The notes beneath the pieces were generated by a model that was given only the letters and a program-made list of their open reading frames with translations, had not been told where the DNA came from and searched no databases. 64,000 nt of DNA from the NCBI GenBank assembly GCA_044228435.1, contig JBGAUW010000019.1:1-64000 (forward strand). Reading direction: 5' to 3'. Source of the DNA: Bog-950 sp044228435. GTDB taxonomy: Bacteria; Bacteroidota; Bacteroidia; Chitinophagales; LD1. This document shows, piece after piece, positions 17,723 to 26,850 of this stretch. Every line of letters begins with the position of its first letter. Position 1 is the stretch's first letter. The position numbers and the translations under genes were made by a program.

Positions 17723-18016
17723 ATGGCAAAGTATGGTAAAAAAGCAGGCCAAAAAGTAGAGAAGGCAATGCACGAAATGAAACGCGGTGAATTAAAATCA
17801 GGTGGATCGGGCAAAACGGTAAAAAGCAGAAAACAGGCTATAGCTATTGGCTTATCTGAAGCACGCGAAGCAGGTGGTAAGGTGCCACAAAAAAAATCGG
17901 CAGCTAAAAAATCTGCTTCCAAAAAACCGGCGGGCAAATCGGCCGCAAAAAAAGGTGCAGCAAAAAAAGCACCCGGCAAAAAAGCATCGGCTAAAAAGAA
18001 AGCGGCTAAAAAATAG
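17723..18016 (+). CDS. DUF6496-type protein with histone-H1-like lysine-rich tail
   Basis: The first 50 residues (MAKYGKKAGQKVEKAMHEMK ... SRKQAIAIGLSEAREAGGKVP) match the small DUF6496 domain common in stress loci. The tail from residue 55 is a run of AAKK/AKK repeats like eukaryotic histone H1 and the Alg-type bacterial H1 analogues, so it probably binds DNA non-specifically. The next gene starts 35 bp downstream on the same strand. It is divergent from ligD, which fits a DNA-protection role. Confidence 0.8.
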   Translation: MAKYGKKAGQKVEKAMHEMKRGELKSGGSGKTVKSRKQAIAIGLSEAREAGGKVPQKKSAAKKSASKKPAGKSAAKKGAAKKAPGKKASAKKKAAKK

Positions 18017-18050
18017 AGTTACTAATTCCATCAACTCAAAAAAAAACGAC

Positions 18051-18323
18051 ATGAAAACGAACAAAACAAATAAGCCAGAAGATATTCAACCAGGTAGTAA
18101 TGAAGACAAACCCGAAAATGGAATAAACAATAAGGCGATAAAACTGGATGAAGACATACGCAATGACATTGAACATACCGAGGTCATTCCACACGTTAAA
18201 AAGCGCCACCCATTAAATAGCGACAGAAGCGATGAAGATGTAGAGTGGAAAGAAAAGGAAGAAGAAGAATCGGATTATGAAAAACAAAACGATGATGATG
18301 ATAATTTTGCAGGCGGGCTGTAA
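18051..18323 (+). CDS. Acidic disordered protein (90 aa)
   Basis: I take the ATG at 18051; the longer frame upstream of it overlaps the lysine-rich gene out of frame and is not real. The 90 residues are Lys/Asp/Glu/Asn-rich with an acidic C-terminus (EEEESDYEKQNDDDDNFAGG). The charge is opposite to the preceding H1-like protein. No family is recognised. A strong terminator follows at 18338. Confidence 0.65.
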   Translation: MKTNKTNKPEDIQPGSNEDKPENGINNKAIKLDEDIRNDIEHTEVIPHVKKRHPLNSDRSDEDVEWKEKEEEESDYEKQNDDDDNFAGGL

Positions 18324-18337
18324 AATTATAATTAAAC

Positions 18338-18365
18338 AGAGGCTGCATTTATAAATGCAGCCTCT
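18338..18365. terminator. Bidirectional terminator between convergent genes
   Basis: AGAGGCTGCATTTA and its exact complement form a 14-bp perfect palindrome between the convergent stops at 18323 and 18376, with A- and T-rich flanks on both sides. Confidence 0.8.
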
Positions 18366-18375
18366 TAAGTTTTAA

Positions 18376-19248
18376 CTACGCTCCTACTATCTCCCCTCCG
18401 TTAGGATGCAACACCTGGCCGGTCATGTAAGACGAATCGGCACTTGCCAAAAACACAAAACACGGCGCCACTTCGCTTGGTTGGCCGGCGCGTCTCATGG
18501 GCTGGTCTTTTCCAAAATCCTTTACTTTTTCAGCAGGAAATGACGATGGAATAAAAGGCGTCCAGATAGGTCCCGGGGCTACCGCATTAACCCGTATTTC
18601 TTTATCAACCAAATTGGTGCTAAGTGAACGGGTAAACGCTAAAATGGCGCCTTTGGTAGCTGCATAGTCAATCAAATCCTCGCTGCCTCTAAAAGCAGTT
18701 ACCGAGGTGCTATTAATAATGCAACTACCTTTTTCCATGTGTGGTAAGGCCTGTTGTGTTAAGTAGAACATCGAAAAAATGTTCGTCTCAAATGTTTTTA
18801 CAATTTGGGCGTGCGGTATTTTTTCAAAGTTTGGCTCGTAATGCTGCTCTGCCCCATTGTTCACCAATATATCTATGGTTTTAAATTTACGAATGGTAGC
18901 GTTAACTACCTTTTTGCAAAATGAGGCTTCGCGTAAATCGCCGGCTATTAATAAACATTCACGGTCGGCGGCCTCTACTAATAGTCTTGTTTTTTTTGCA
19001 TCGCCATGCTCTTTCAAATAAACTACTACTACATGGGCACCTTCGTTAGCAAAGTGCACTGCAACAGCCCGGCCAATTCCACTATCGCCACCAGTAACTA
19101 TCGCTATTTTATTCAGCAATTTTCCGCAGCCCTTATAATGCTTACGGATATATTCCGGCTGCGGGTGCATTAAAGACTCCTTACCGGGATGTTGCTTTTG
19201 GTGTTGCGGTGGCTGGGTCTTAGCCTTTTTCTTTTTAATGGTAGCCAT
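18376..19248 (-). CDS. Short-chain dehydrogenase/reductase, YghA-like
   Basis: The 290 residues have the SDR plan after a basic lead of about 45 residues. The NAD(P) motif TGGDSGIGR is near residue 54, followed by NNGA, the catalytic Ser in INSTSVTAFRG, and the YxxxK pair in IDYAATKGAILAF. The C-terminal PMRRAGQPSEVAPCFVFLASADSSYMTGQVLHPNGG block matches the YghA/YhdF group, which often sits in stress loci. The substrate is unknown. The lysine-rich N-terminal tail is typical of the Bacteroidota members. Confidence 0.93.
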   Translation of the reverse strand: MATIKKKKAKTQPPQHQKQHPGKESLMHPQPEYIRKHYKGCGKLLNKIAIVTGGDSGIGRAVAVHFANEGAHVVVVYLKEHGDAKKTRLLVEAADRECLLIAGDLREASFCKKVVNATIRKFKTIDILVNNGAEQHYEPNFEKIPHAQIVKTFETNIFSMFYLTQQALPHMEKGSCIINSTSVTAFRGSEDLIDYAATKGAILAFTRSLSTNLVDKEIRVNAVAPGPIWTPFIPSSFPAEKVKDFGKDQPMRRAGQPSEVAPCFVFLASADSSYMTGQVLHPNGGEIVGA

Positions 19249-19419
19249 ATATGTTTTTTACATCATTACCATTAAACCCATGCCACGAACAGGCACAAAA
19301 TGTGAATGTTAAAGGAACAGAGCTTATATATCAAATACTGAAGCTCGAAACAAAATGTTAGAATTCTTTAAGCAAGTTTTATTGAGTAACAATGGGGATA
19401 GATAACCCCGCAACTATTT

Positions 19420-20769
19420 ATGGAAAACCACAAACCAAACCTACCCCGCAAAATGGCCATCGCATTTGGAGTGCTGACAGTTCTGCTGTTTGCAATTTTT
19501 CTATACCGTTCGGCACGAACTCCAAAACCGCCCCTGGAAAAACGGCCCACTTCAGATACAATTAGTAATGCACATGCAGCAAGCAAACAAAGTAGCATAA
19601 TACACCAACCTATTACTGCACAGGAATTAAGTAGAAAACAAAACCGCATCCTATCCCTTTACCCCGAACAGTTAGTAAACCCCCAAAAGAAAAACCGTTT
19701 CAGCCAATGCCAGTTTGGCTACAACCTGTTTTTAACCAGTGTGCCTCTTTACCCCATTACAGAATTTATTAACCCCAAAAAACTGGGCACTCATTCATAC
19801 GGCGGGCAAAGCTTAAAAGAAGATAATGGCTCGCTATACACATGTCGTGGTGGCTTTATTGATTTTGCCCACATGCGTACCGCAGCCGATTGGACCACCC
19901 ACCTTACATTTACTATACTAACCGCACAAAAAGATTTTGAGTTGCCAGAGGAAGCCGGTAAACTGCTATTGCATTTTGATAGTTTACAAAAACTTACGTT
20001 GGAAGATATTGCCGCCATTGCCCAGCGTATTGCCTTTGAACGCCTGGTTTGGCACGAGGTAGCCAGTTGGTATTACCACCCGCCTAATCACTTTATAATG
20101 GAACAGCAATCTACGTTTACACCAGAGGATATTTACTCAAATCTGTTGGGCACAACCATTGGCAAAAAAGTAGCGCTCCGCCTTTTAAAAGCGCAGGATA
20201 CCACACTCACCTATGAGCAGGTTACCACTGAAGAAATTGAAAAGGAAATTGCTTTGCTTAAGCCGGTTGAAAAAAAACACAACAGTAAAGAAGCCTACGA
20301 TATAGTTGACCGCTTTAAACAACAAAAATTACCTGCCGCCAAACGCAATAAGGATGTGTGGTGGGATAGTGATATTGTATTTATGGATCCACGCTATGTT
20401 TTTAAGCGCGATGTAGAAACCGGGCCGGAAGTTAAGCCATGGTTAGTGCCAAATGCGGGACAGGTTGGGTGCCCTGTTGCCCAGCAACCTGCTACACTTT
20501 TGGTTCCGGAAAAAACCAGTAACGGCGATGATATTAATAACTATTACACGTTTACTATAAAGCCCGACTCATCATTATTTTATAGTAAGCGCAATGGCAA
20601 ACAACTACACCCGCCCTTTGGCAGCTTTACTACCGCCAACATTAAAGGCGTATTGGCCGATGTAAAAAAAGAAATGGAAAAGAAATTACTACCAGGGTTT
20701 GACAAAAGAAATAACGACGACCCTGTAGCCCGTTACGATAAAGTAAAACGGGTGTTGTTTAAAAATTAA
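19420..20769 (+). CDS. DUF4056 protein with N-terminal membrane anchor
   Basis: One N-terminal membrane segment (MAIAFGVLTVLLFAIFLY) is followed by a large periplasmic part. The motifs RFSQCQFGYNLFLTSVPLYPITEF, YTCRGGFIDFAHMRTAADWTTHLTF and ERLVWHEVASWYYHP are those of DUF4056. The HE and the paired His/Asp residues suggest a metal site, but the activity is unknown. The 449-residue length fits. Confidence 0.83.
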   Translation: MENHKPNLPRKMAIAFGVLTVLLFAIFLYRSARTPKPPLEKRPTSDTISNAHAASKQSSIIHQPITAQELSRKQNRILSLYPEQLVNPQKKNRFSQCQFGYNLFLTSVPLYPITEFINPKKLGTHSYGGQSLKEDNGSLYTCRGGFIDFAHMRTAADWTTHLTFTILTAQKDFELPEEAGKLLLHFDSLQKLTLEDIAAIAQRIAFERLVWHEVASWYYHPPNHFIMEQQSTFTPEDIYSNLLGTTIGKKVALRLLKAQDTTLTYEQVTTEEIEKEIALLKPVEKKHNSKEAYDIVDRFKQQKLPAAKRNKDVWWDSDIVFMDPRYVFKRDVETGPEVKPWLVPNAGQVGCPVAQQPATLLVPEKTSNGDDINNYYTFTIKPDSSLFYSKRNGKQLHPPFGSFTTANIKGVLADVKKEMEKKLLPGFDKRNNDDPVARYDKVKRVLFKN

Positions 20770-20803
20770 AGATTTTATTTTTTAACCTTAAATAATAAAC
20801 AAA

Positions 20804-21016
20804 ATGGAACCGATTAAAGATGAAAAGAATCCTCCGTACCAGCCCGAAAAAAATCCGGGTAGAACAACGGAGCCGGAAAAAGAGAAACCGATGACAGAAC
20901 CAGAGAAGGAAAAACCAACTGTGCCTGACAGAGAGAAGCCTATGACAGAACCGGAAAGGGAAATCCCTCAAAAAGATCCGGGCAAAGACTCGCCGGTACC
21001 TACCCCGCAGGGTTAA
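20804..21016 (+). CDS. Pro/Glu/Lys repeat protein (70 aa)
   Basis: The 70 residues consist of short repeats around EPEKEKPMT and PEREKPMTEPER, so the protein is disordered. It starts 34 bp after the DUF4056 stop. Its 3' end overlaps the convergent histidine kinase gene by 17 bp, which reduces certainty that it is a real gene, but the repeat pattern is much more regular on this strand than on the other. Confidence 0.5.
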   Translation: MEPIKDEKNPPYQPEKNPGRTTEPEKEKPMTEPEKEKPTVPDREKPMTEPEREIPQKDPGKDSPVPTPQG

Positions 21017-23435
21017 TAACCGGCAGGTAAATTATAAATGTGGCGCCTACATTTGGCACTCCCACTGCCTCTATAAAGCCGTTATGATTTTGAACTATTT
21101 TTTTGCAAATAGCTAATCCAATGCCTGTACCGGCATAATCTTCATTTCGGTGCAGGCGTTGGAATATTTCGAATATTTTTTGCGAATACTGTTGCTCAAA
21201 GCCAATTCCATTATCAGCAATTGTAATTTTATAGTAGGTAGAATTAGATTCTACACCTTCATGTGGAACTATTTTGCCGCTAACTATATCGGCTGTAATA
21301 TCCACAACCGGATGAACACCCTCGCGGGCATACTTTAAAGAGTTGCCAATAATATTTTCAAAAAGCTGCTGTAATTGAAAAGAAACACCGTTTATTTTAG
21401 GTAACAGCCCCACTTTTATTACAGCACCTTGCTGAGCATGTAATTCAGTATTAGCTTCTCTTATATCCGAAACTATCGTATTTAAATCTACTAATTCCTC
21501 CGGTGTTTCGTTCGATTGTAGTTTTGAGTAAGCCAACAAGTCGGAAATAAGGCGTTTCATGCTTCGTGCACCTGCATGAATTTTATCCAGCATGTGCTGC
21601 CCCTTTTGCGAAAGGTTTTTCCGTTCATTCTCTTCAATCATCTGGCTGAACATCATAATTTTCCGCAGTGGTTCCTGCAAATCATGGCTTGCCACATATC
21701 CAAATGATGATAATTCCCTATTACTTCGCGAAAGTTCCTGGTTGTTTCTTTCCAGCGAGTTATATGCCTGCACTAATTGTTTAGATTTTTGCTCTAACTC
21801 CGCTTCGCGCAACTTACGCTCGGTAAGGTCGCGCGTTACTTTTGTAAAGCCAACCACATCACCCGCATCGTTATGCAATGCGGCAATGGTAACCATGGCC
21901 CAAAACCGGCTGCCATCTTTACGAACACGCCATCCTTCATCTACAACCCGGCCGTGTTCGCGGGCCAGGTTAAGAATTCTCTCTGGTTTGCCATTTGCCA
22001 CCTCTTCAGGCAAATAGAACTTACTAAAACTTTCACCTACAATTTCATTGGCACTGTAACCTTTAATTTTTTCGGCACCTTTGTTCCAGTTCTCTATAAT
22101 TCCCTCGGGGCTTAATCTCAAAATGGCATAATCCTGCACTTCCAATATCATTTTTTGATACCGGTCCTCAGTAGTTTTCAATTCAGTATTTAACTTACTA
22201 AGCTGGCGGGTAGCTTTTTTAATATCCGTTATATCGTGGGTGAGCGTAAGAGCCGCAAAAATTTCACCTTCACTATCTTTTAGCGGTATAAAGTAGCTTT
22301 CAAAATGTCTGTCTATACCAACAAACTTGCGGTCGCTATGGTGAACTATCTCACCGTTTAGTGTTTTTTGCAAATCTTCTACCAAATCAGTTCCCTGTAA
22401 TTGCGGAAAAGATTTAAGCATGGGTTCTCCCAGGGCATCCTCCCGTTTTACACCAAACAAATCCTCAAACTTCTTATTCATTGCAATAAGCTGCAAATTT
22501 CTATCACAAACCGCTATAATATCAATGCTGGTTTCAATAATAGTTTCCGCCAGCATTTTTTCGTCCTCTAATTGCTTTTGCAACCGGTGCTGGCTGGTAA
22601 CATCCTGGCAGGTGCCCATCATTTTATATGGCTTACCCTCTTTACTTACTATTTCACTTTTACCCTGTAAAACCACTACTTCACCATTGGGCCTAACTAT
22701 GCGCATAGTATAATCCGGAGCTTGCATAGTTTGAAGTGATTCAATTATTTGCTGTTTTCGCTTGGGTTTATCGTCGGGATGAACAAGAGAGATAAATTTC
22801 TCCATAGTTATCTCTTCAGTTTGTGGCTGTAAACCACAAATACGGTACATTTCATCAGACCATAGAATTTTATCGTCCTGTAAATACCAACTCCAATTTC
22901 CAATATGCGTTAACGCCTGGGCTTGCTTATACAGCTCTTCACTTTGTTGTAGATCTGTATTTGCTTTACTAAGTTTTTCCTGCTGTATGCCTACAAACGT
23001 TTCAAAAGATGCCGCCTCCGAAACCTGTATGTATTCATCAATCTCGTTAATTATTTCAATGGCAATATTTAAATCGGTAGCATATTGAGGCAAGAAAAAT
23101 AGTAGCGCCTTTTTTCTAATTAACGATACGAGGGTAATATCATCCGCCACTACTTGCTCGCGTGTAAAAAACGGAACCAGGTTTTCTTTCCATTGCTTCG
23201 TAGCTATAGCAATATTGTCGTTCAGTTTATTTTCAGCAGCGGCCAATAAAATTTCAGCATTACTAACCTTCGACAATTCTACCAACTCCGCTTCGGGCAT
23301 GTGGGCTAAAAATTTTAACAGCGGAATTTCTACCTCACGCGAATATTCGAATTGCTTAAGCACAAATTCCTCAAGTTTGTTATCCAGTAAAAATCTGGCA
23401 TAACCAGGAAAATGTGTAAACTTTAATATTTCCAT
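21000..23435 (-). CDS. PAS-domain sensor histidine kinase
   Basis: The 811 residues contain an N-terminal helical region (1-175) with FTREQVVADDITLVSLIRKKALLFF, resembling an RsbR-type or globin-like sensor. Three PAS/PAC domains follow at about 180-290, 300-400 and 415-535. The HisKA site SSFGYVASHDLQEPLRKI has the phosphoacceptor His. The ATPase has GNSLKYAR, DNGIGFEQQYSQKIFEIFQRLH and TGIGLAICKKIV (N, G1, F, G2 boxes). There is no membrane segment, so it senses a cytoplasmic signal. There is no receiver domain; the response regulator at 25178 is a possible partner. Confidence 0.92.
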   Translation of the reverse strand: MEILKFTHFPGYARFLLDNKLEEFVLKQFEYSREVEIPLLKFLAHMPEAELVELSKVSNAEILLAAAENKLNDNIAIATKQWKENLVPFFTREQVVADDITLVSLIRKKALLFFLPQYATDLNIAIEIINEIDEYIQVSEAASFETFVGIQQEKLSKANTDLQQSEELYKQAQALTHIGNWSWYLQDDKILWSDEMYRICGLQPQTEEITMEKFISLVHPDDKPKRKQQIIESLQTMQAPDYTMRIVRPNGEVVVLQGKSEIVSKEGKPYKMMGTCQDVTSQHRLQKQLEDEKMLAETIIETSIDIIAVCDRNLQLIAMNKKFEDLFGVKREDALGEPMLKSFPQLQGTDLVEDLQKTLNGEIVHHSDRKFVGIDRHFESYFIPLKDSEGEIFAALTLTHDITDIKKATRQLSKLNTELKTTEDRYQKMILEVQDYAILRLSPEGIIENWNKGAEKIKGYSANEIVGESFSKFYLPEEVANGKPERILNLAREHGRVVDEGWRVRKDGSRFWAMVTIAALHNDAGDVVGFTKVTRDLTERKLREAELEQKSKQLVQAYNSLERNNQELSRSNRELSSFGYVASHDLQEPLRKIMMFSQMIEENERKNLSQKGQHMLDKIHAGARSMKRLISDLLAYSKLQSNETPEELVDLNTIVSDIREANTELHAQQGAVIKVGLLPKINGVSFQLQQLFENIIGNSLKYAREGVHPVVDITADIVSGKIVPHEGVESNSTYYKITIADNGIGFEQQYSQKIFEIFQRLHRNEDYAGTGIGLAICKKIVQNHNGFIEAVGVPNVGATFIIYLPVINPAG

Positions 23436-23549
23436 AGCACTGTCGAAATTAATTTTTTCCGTTAACCGATATTATTTTGTTGCTATAGAACAAACATTCC
23501 AAACTTTAGTAAACCAAGGGGTTATTCGCTTTACCAGTTATAATTTTTA

Positions 23550-25064
23550 TCACAAATCAATTTTATCCAAATTTTTTCGTGCCGGTGCAGTTAGCAACTC
23601 GCCGGTATAAGAAAAGCGTGAACCGTGACACGGGCAATCCCAACTTTTTTCGGCCGTATTCCAAGTTACGCTGCATTTTATATGCGGGCACGATGGATTA
23701 ACTGCAAATAATTGCCCGGCTTCATCCTTATAAACGGCGGCTGTAACTCCTTCATATTTAACCACCCTTGCCTGGCCGGGTCTAATTTCGTGTTCAGTTT
23801 CTATTTTACTTACATCTAACTTTCCGGCAATAAAAACACCTACCACATCGGCAGCCTCCTTCACAAAATTCTGAAACCCCGCCACAGGCTTAACACGTGC
23901 AGGGTTAAACAATTCTTTATATTCACTATCTCCGTTGCAAATCAAATCGGCCAGTATTTCGGCAGCTGCCGTTCCATATATCATACCGTTACCACCAAAG
24001 CCCGTGGCCACAAAAATATTAGGCGCATTGCCCGGTAATTGACCAATATAGGGCAGCCCATCGGCTGGCTCAAAATATTGCGACGACCACTTAAAATCTA
24101 TACTCCGTACTTCAAAATTATCTCTAACATACTGCTCTAAACGGTCGAAGCAGCTATTAGTATCCTTTTCGTGGGCCGTTTTATGGTCTTCTCCTCCTGC
24201 TATTAAATATCGCTCGCCATCCACCAGTTGGGTGCGGTAATAATGATAGGGCTCGTATAAATCATATACTAAGGCATCGGGATACTTACCATCGCTCAAT
24301 TTTACTGCTAAAGCATAGCTGCGGTAAGGTGCACAGCAGAAGTGTAATATATTTACCCCCGGGGGAACGTGTGTAGCGTAAACCACTTGCTCTGCAGCAA
24401 TTCTTCCCATCGCAGTTACTACATAGGTTTGCTCATTTTCAATCGCCACATCAGTAACCCGGCAATTTTGCACAATTTGCCCGCCGGCAATTTCGAAAGC
24501 TTTGGCAATACCATATAAATACTGCGCGGCATGCATTTGAGCTTGCCCGGTTACTGTAACCACTTGTTTAAACGGAATTGGTAGTGGCAACGATGCCACA
24601 TACTCCATTTCAACGCCTACCTGTTTAGCGCTTTCAGCTATTTTGTCAAGCTCTTTGCTTTGTTCCTCGTTTTGCGAAAATAAATAAGCTGCCTTTTCAT
24701 CAAAAGCGCAATCAATATTATACTCAGTTACAAAACGCTTGATTTGTTCAATACTATTGCGGGCAAGTTGTGCCACTAATTGTGCACCATTTTCCCCAAA
24801 GTTCTGTTTTATAGAATAATAGGGAGTATCCATAAAAGTATTCAAATGGGCGGTTGTGCCACCTGTAGTGCCAAAACCAATCTCCTGGGCTTCTACCACT
24901 ACACAACTTTTTCCGGCCTTTTGAAGCTTTAAAGCCGTAGTAAGTCCAGTTATACCTCCTCCCACAATTACAACATCTGCGTGTACAGGAAACTCTCTAA
25001 TTAAGGAATTATATGCCCCCATTTTATACTGCCACAAACTCGTTGTAAATCCATCCCGCTTCAT
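23550..25064 (-). CDS. FAD-dependent oxidoreductase with C-terminal Rieske domain
   Basis: The 504 residues start with a DAO-type FAD motif VVIVGGGITGLTTAL (about 31-45) and a long DadA-like oxidase body (VEAQEIGFGTTGGTTAHL; LPYIGQLPGNAPNIFVATGFGGNGM). Residues about 425-504 form a Rieske domain with CPHIKC and CPCHGSRF, the CxH...CxxH ligands of a 2Fe-2S cluster. Such fusions are common in Bacteroidota, but the substrate is unknown. Confidence 0.92.
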   Translation of the reverse strand: MKRDGFTTSLWQYKMGAYNSLIREFPVHADVVIVGGGITGLTTALKLQKAGKSCVVVEAQEIGFGTTGGTTAHLNTFMDTPYYSIKQNFGENGAQLVAQLARNSIEQIKRFVTEYNIDCAFDEKAAYLFSQNEEQSKELDKIAESAKQVGVEMEYVASLPLPIPFKQVVTVTGQAQMHAAQYLYGIAKAFEIAGGQIVQNCRVTDVAIENEQTYVVTAMGRIAAEQVVYATHVPPGVNILHFCCAPYRSYALAVKLSDGKYPDALVYDLYEPYHYYRTQLVDGERYLIAGGEDHKTAHEKDTNSCFDRLEQYVRDNFEVRSIDFKWSSQYFEPADGLPYIGQLPGNAPNIFVATGFGGNGMIYGTAAAEILADLICNGDSEYKELFNPARVKPVAGFQNFVKEAADVVGVFIAGKLDVSKIETEHEIRPGQARVVKYEGVTAAVYKDEAGQLFAVNPSCPHIKCSVTWNTAEKSWDCPCHGSRFSYTGELLTAPARKNLDKIDL

Positions 25065-25177
25065 TAGCTTAACTATTTATTATAAGAATGTTAGCCACTT
25101 GCAATACTTAGGCCAGAAAAACACATTACAACATTCCTAATTCCTAAGTCCGGTTAAAAGATCCTTAAAAAAAACCG

Positions 25178-25798
25178 GTGCCCCTTTTTTATGAAAAAAC
25201 ATTTTACTTTCGAATTTCAAAACCGAGACCAATGCTAGCTCCTTCAATAAAACCTTATTTATTAAGTGCATTTTCGCGTGTTTATTTTTCTATTAAGCAG
25301 AAAAGGACTTATCTAAAGTCATCTTTGCTTATCCTTTCTACTCTTTTAGGAAAAAAATCTATCAACATTTTTTTGGCAGATGATGATCCGGATGACCGGG
25401 AAATTTTTTTGGAAGTGATTGGTGAAGTTGTTCCACACGTAAATGCCACCATAGCTAAAAATGGTAAAGAGTTAATGGCCTTTTTGAAAGAAAAGGATGT
25501 AATGCCCGATATTATTTTTTTGGACCTGAATATGCCTTTAATGAACGGACAGGAGTGTTTAGTAGAAATACGAAACAATGATAAGTGGAAGGAGATCCCT
25601 GTAATTATCTATTCTACATCGTGGAGCCGCGAGCATATTGAAGATACCTTTAAGAAAGGAGCCAATTTTTATTTTCCTAAGCCAGACTCGCTAAAAGACC
25701 TGAAAACAATGGTTACCAAAATATTTTCGCTGGACTGGGAAGAGTTTATGACCCCTCAAAAGGATAAGTTCCTATTAAGTATAAACCACTTCAGGTAG
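25178..25798 (+). CDS. Response regulator receiver protein
   Basis: A receiver domain starts near residue 60 (INIFLADDDPDD, acidic pocket). The phosphoacceptor Asp is in IIFLDLNMP, with the conserved Ser/Thr in VIIYSTSWS and Lys in YFPKPDS. It lacks an output domain, as in Rcp1/CheY-type single-domain regulators. Those are about 145 residues, so the 58 residues before the domain look too long. The listed GTG start is doubtful; the ATG at 25232 is possible, and a non-ATG start nearer the domain cannot be excluded. Confidence 0.85.
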   Translation: MPLFYEKTFYFRISKPRPMLAPSIKPYLLSAFSRVYFSIKQKRTYLKSSLLILSTLLGKKSINIFLADDDPDDREIFLEVIGEVVPHVNATIAKNGKELMAFLKEKDVMPDIIFLDLNMPLMNGQECLVEIRNNDKWKEIPVIIYSTSWSREHIEDTFKKGANFYFPKPDSLKDLKTMVTKIFSLDWEEFMTPQKDKFLLSINHFR

Positions 25799-25973
25799 GT
25801 CGTACATAAAAACAGAGGCCGTTTCCAGCCCCTGCCAAACCATCCCCATTAGGAGAAGTTCAACTATAGTATTCAACTACAATGCCACACCGGTTTGTAT
25901 CCTGTATATAGTTCATGCGGGGCAAAAGTTAAACGCACCGGCTAAAAATGGGGATATTTTTACTGCATCGATC

Positions 25974-25989
25974 AGTTGCGTACGCAACT
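25974..25989. promoter_or_regulatory. 16-bp perfect palindrome upstream of the H1-like gene
   Basis: AGTTGCGTACGCAACT is a perfect palindrome, about 92 bp upstream of the ATG at 26082. It could be an operator. No other copy was noticed in the window. Confidence 0.35.
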
Positions 25990-26081
25990 ATTTATTGCTA
26001 AACAACATGCTTCCCTTTTTTTAATAAGACATTAAAAATATCGGGGCACAACAATTTAACCATGTGTTTAAACATAAACAT

Positions 26082-26771
26082 ATGGCAACCAACAAAAAAG
26101 CAAGTAAAGGTAAAGCACCTGTAAAAGCACCGGCTAAAAAAGCCGCCAAACCCAGCGGATTTGCCCGCGCTAAAAATTTTATTAGCAACATTATTAAAGA
26201 GGTAAAAAAAGACCGCGATGCAAGAAAGAAGGCCGCTACAGCCAAGCAACCCGTTGCAAAAAAAGCAACACCGGTAAAAAGCAAAGCTTCAGCGCCAGTA
26301 AAGGGTAAAACCGTATCAGCTAAAAACGCAAAACCAGTGGCTGCTAAAAAGGCTGCTCCCTCAAAATCTGTCGCCACTAAAACAGCAGGCAAAAAAGCTG
26401 CTCCGGCTAAAGACACTAAAGCAACTGCACCTAAAACGCAAAAACCGTCAACCCCGGTAAAAAAGGGCACCGGGCAAGTAACGGCAAAAAAAAAACAGGC
26501 AACTCCACAAAAACAACAAAGCCAACAAGTAAGCAAACCGGAGATTAAACAATCGGCTACACCCCAAGTTATTCATCATGGAACCGATTTACATCTTATA
26601 CCGGTTACTGGCGAAATAAACCCTGCCGGCACGCACGATAGTAAAATACACGAACAAGCTTACCGTAAGCACAGCGACACTTTAATGCACCAGGAAAACA
26701 TGCGGGCTAAAGCTGCACTTGCAACACGCAAACACGCTAAAGCCGTTTTCCGCAATTTCAGGCAGTCGTAA
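26082..26771 (+). CDS. Lysine/alanine-rich histone-H1-like protein
   Basis: I start at 26082 (MATNKKASKGK), 6 codons inside the longer frame. Residues 1-160 are low-complexity Ala-Lys-Pro-Thr repeats (KAPAKKAAKP, AAKKAAPSKS and similar), like bacterial H1 analogues. Residues about 165-229 are more ordered: QVIHHGTDLHLIPVTGEINPAGTHDSKIHEQAYRKH, then a basic tail. It probably binds DNA or polyphosphate. A perfect palindrome lies upstream and a strong hairpin follows. Confidence 0.75.
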   Translation: MATNKKASKGKAPVKAPAKKAAKPSGFARAKNFISNIIKEVKKDRDARKKAATAKQPVAKKATPVKSKASAPVKGKTVSAKNAKPVAAKKAAPSKSVATKTAGKKAAPAKDTKATAPKTQKPSTPVKKGTGQVTAKKKQATPQKQQSQQVSKPEIKQSATPQVIHHGTDLHLIPVTGEINPAGTHDSKIHEQAYRKHSDTLMHQENMRAKAALATRKHAKAVFRNFRQS

Positions 26772-26785
26772 TATCATAAGAATAA

Positions 26786-26831
26786 AAATAGAAAGGCCGG
26801 AATCGAATCATTCGTTCCGGCCTTTCTATTT
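26786..26831. terminator. Bidirectional terminator
   Basis: AAATAGAAAGGCCGGAA and TTCCGGCCTTTCTATTT form a 17-bp stem with a short inner hairpin (CGAATCATTCG). It lies between the convergent stops at 26771 and 26851. Confidence 0.85.
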
Positions 26832-26850
26832 CGCAAGAACCCAACTTATC

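Noticed and set aside
17847..18050. Longer frame upstream of the acidic protein at 18051
   Set aside because: It overlaps the lysine-rich gene in another frame and has no proper start; only the part from the ATG at 18051 looks coding.
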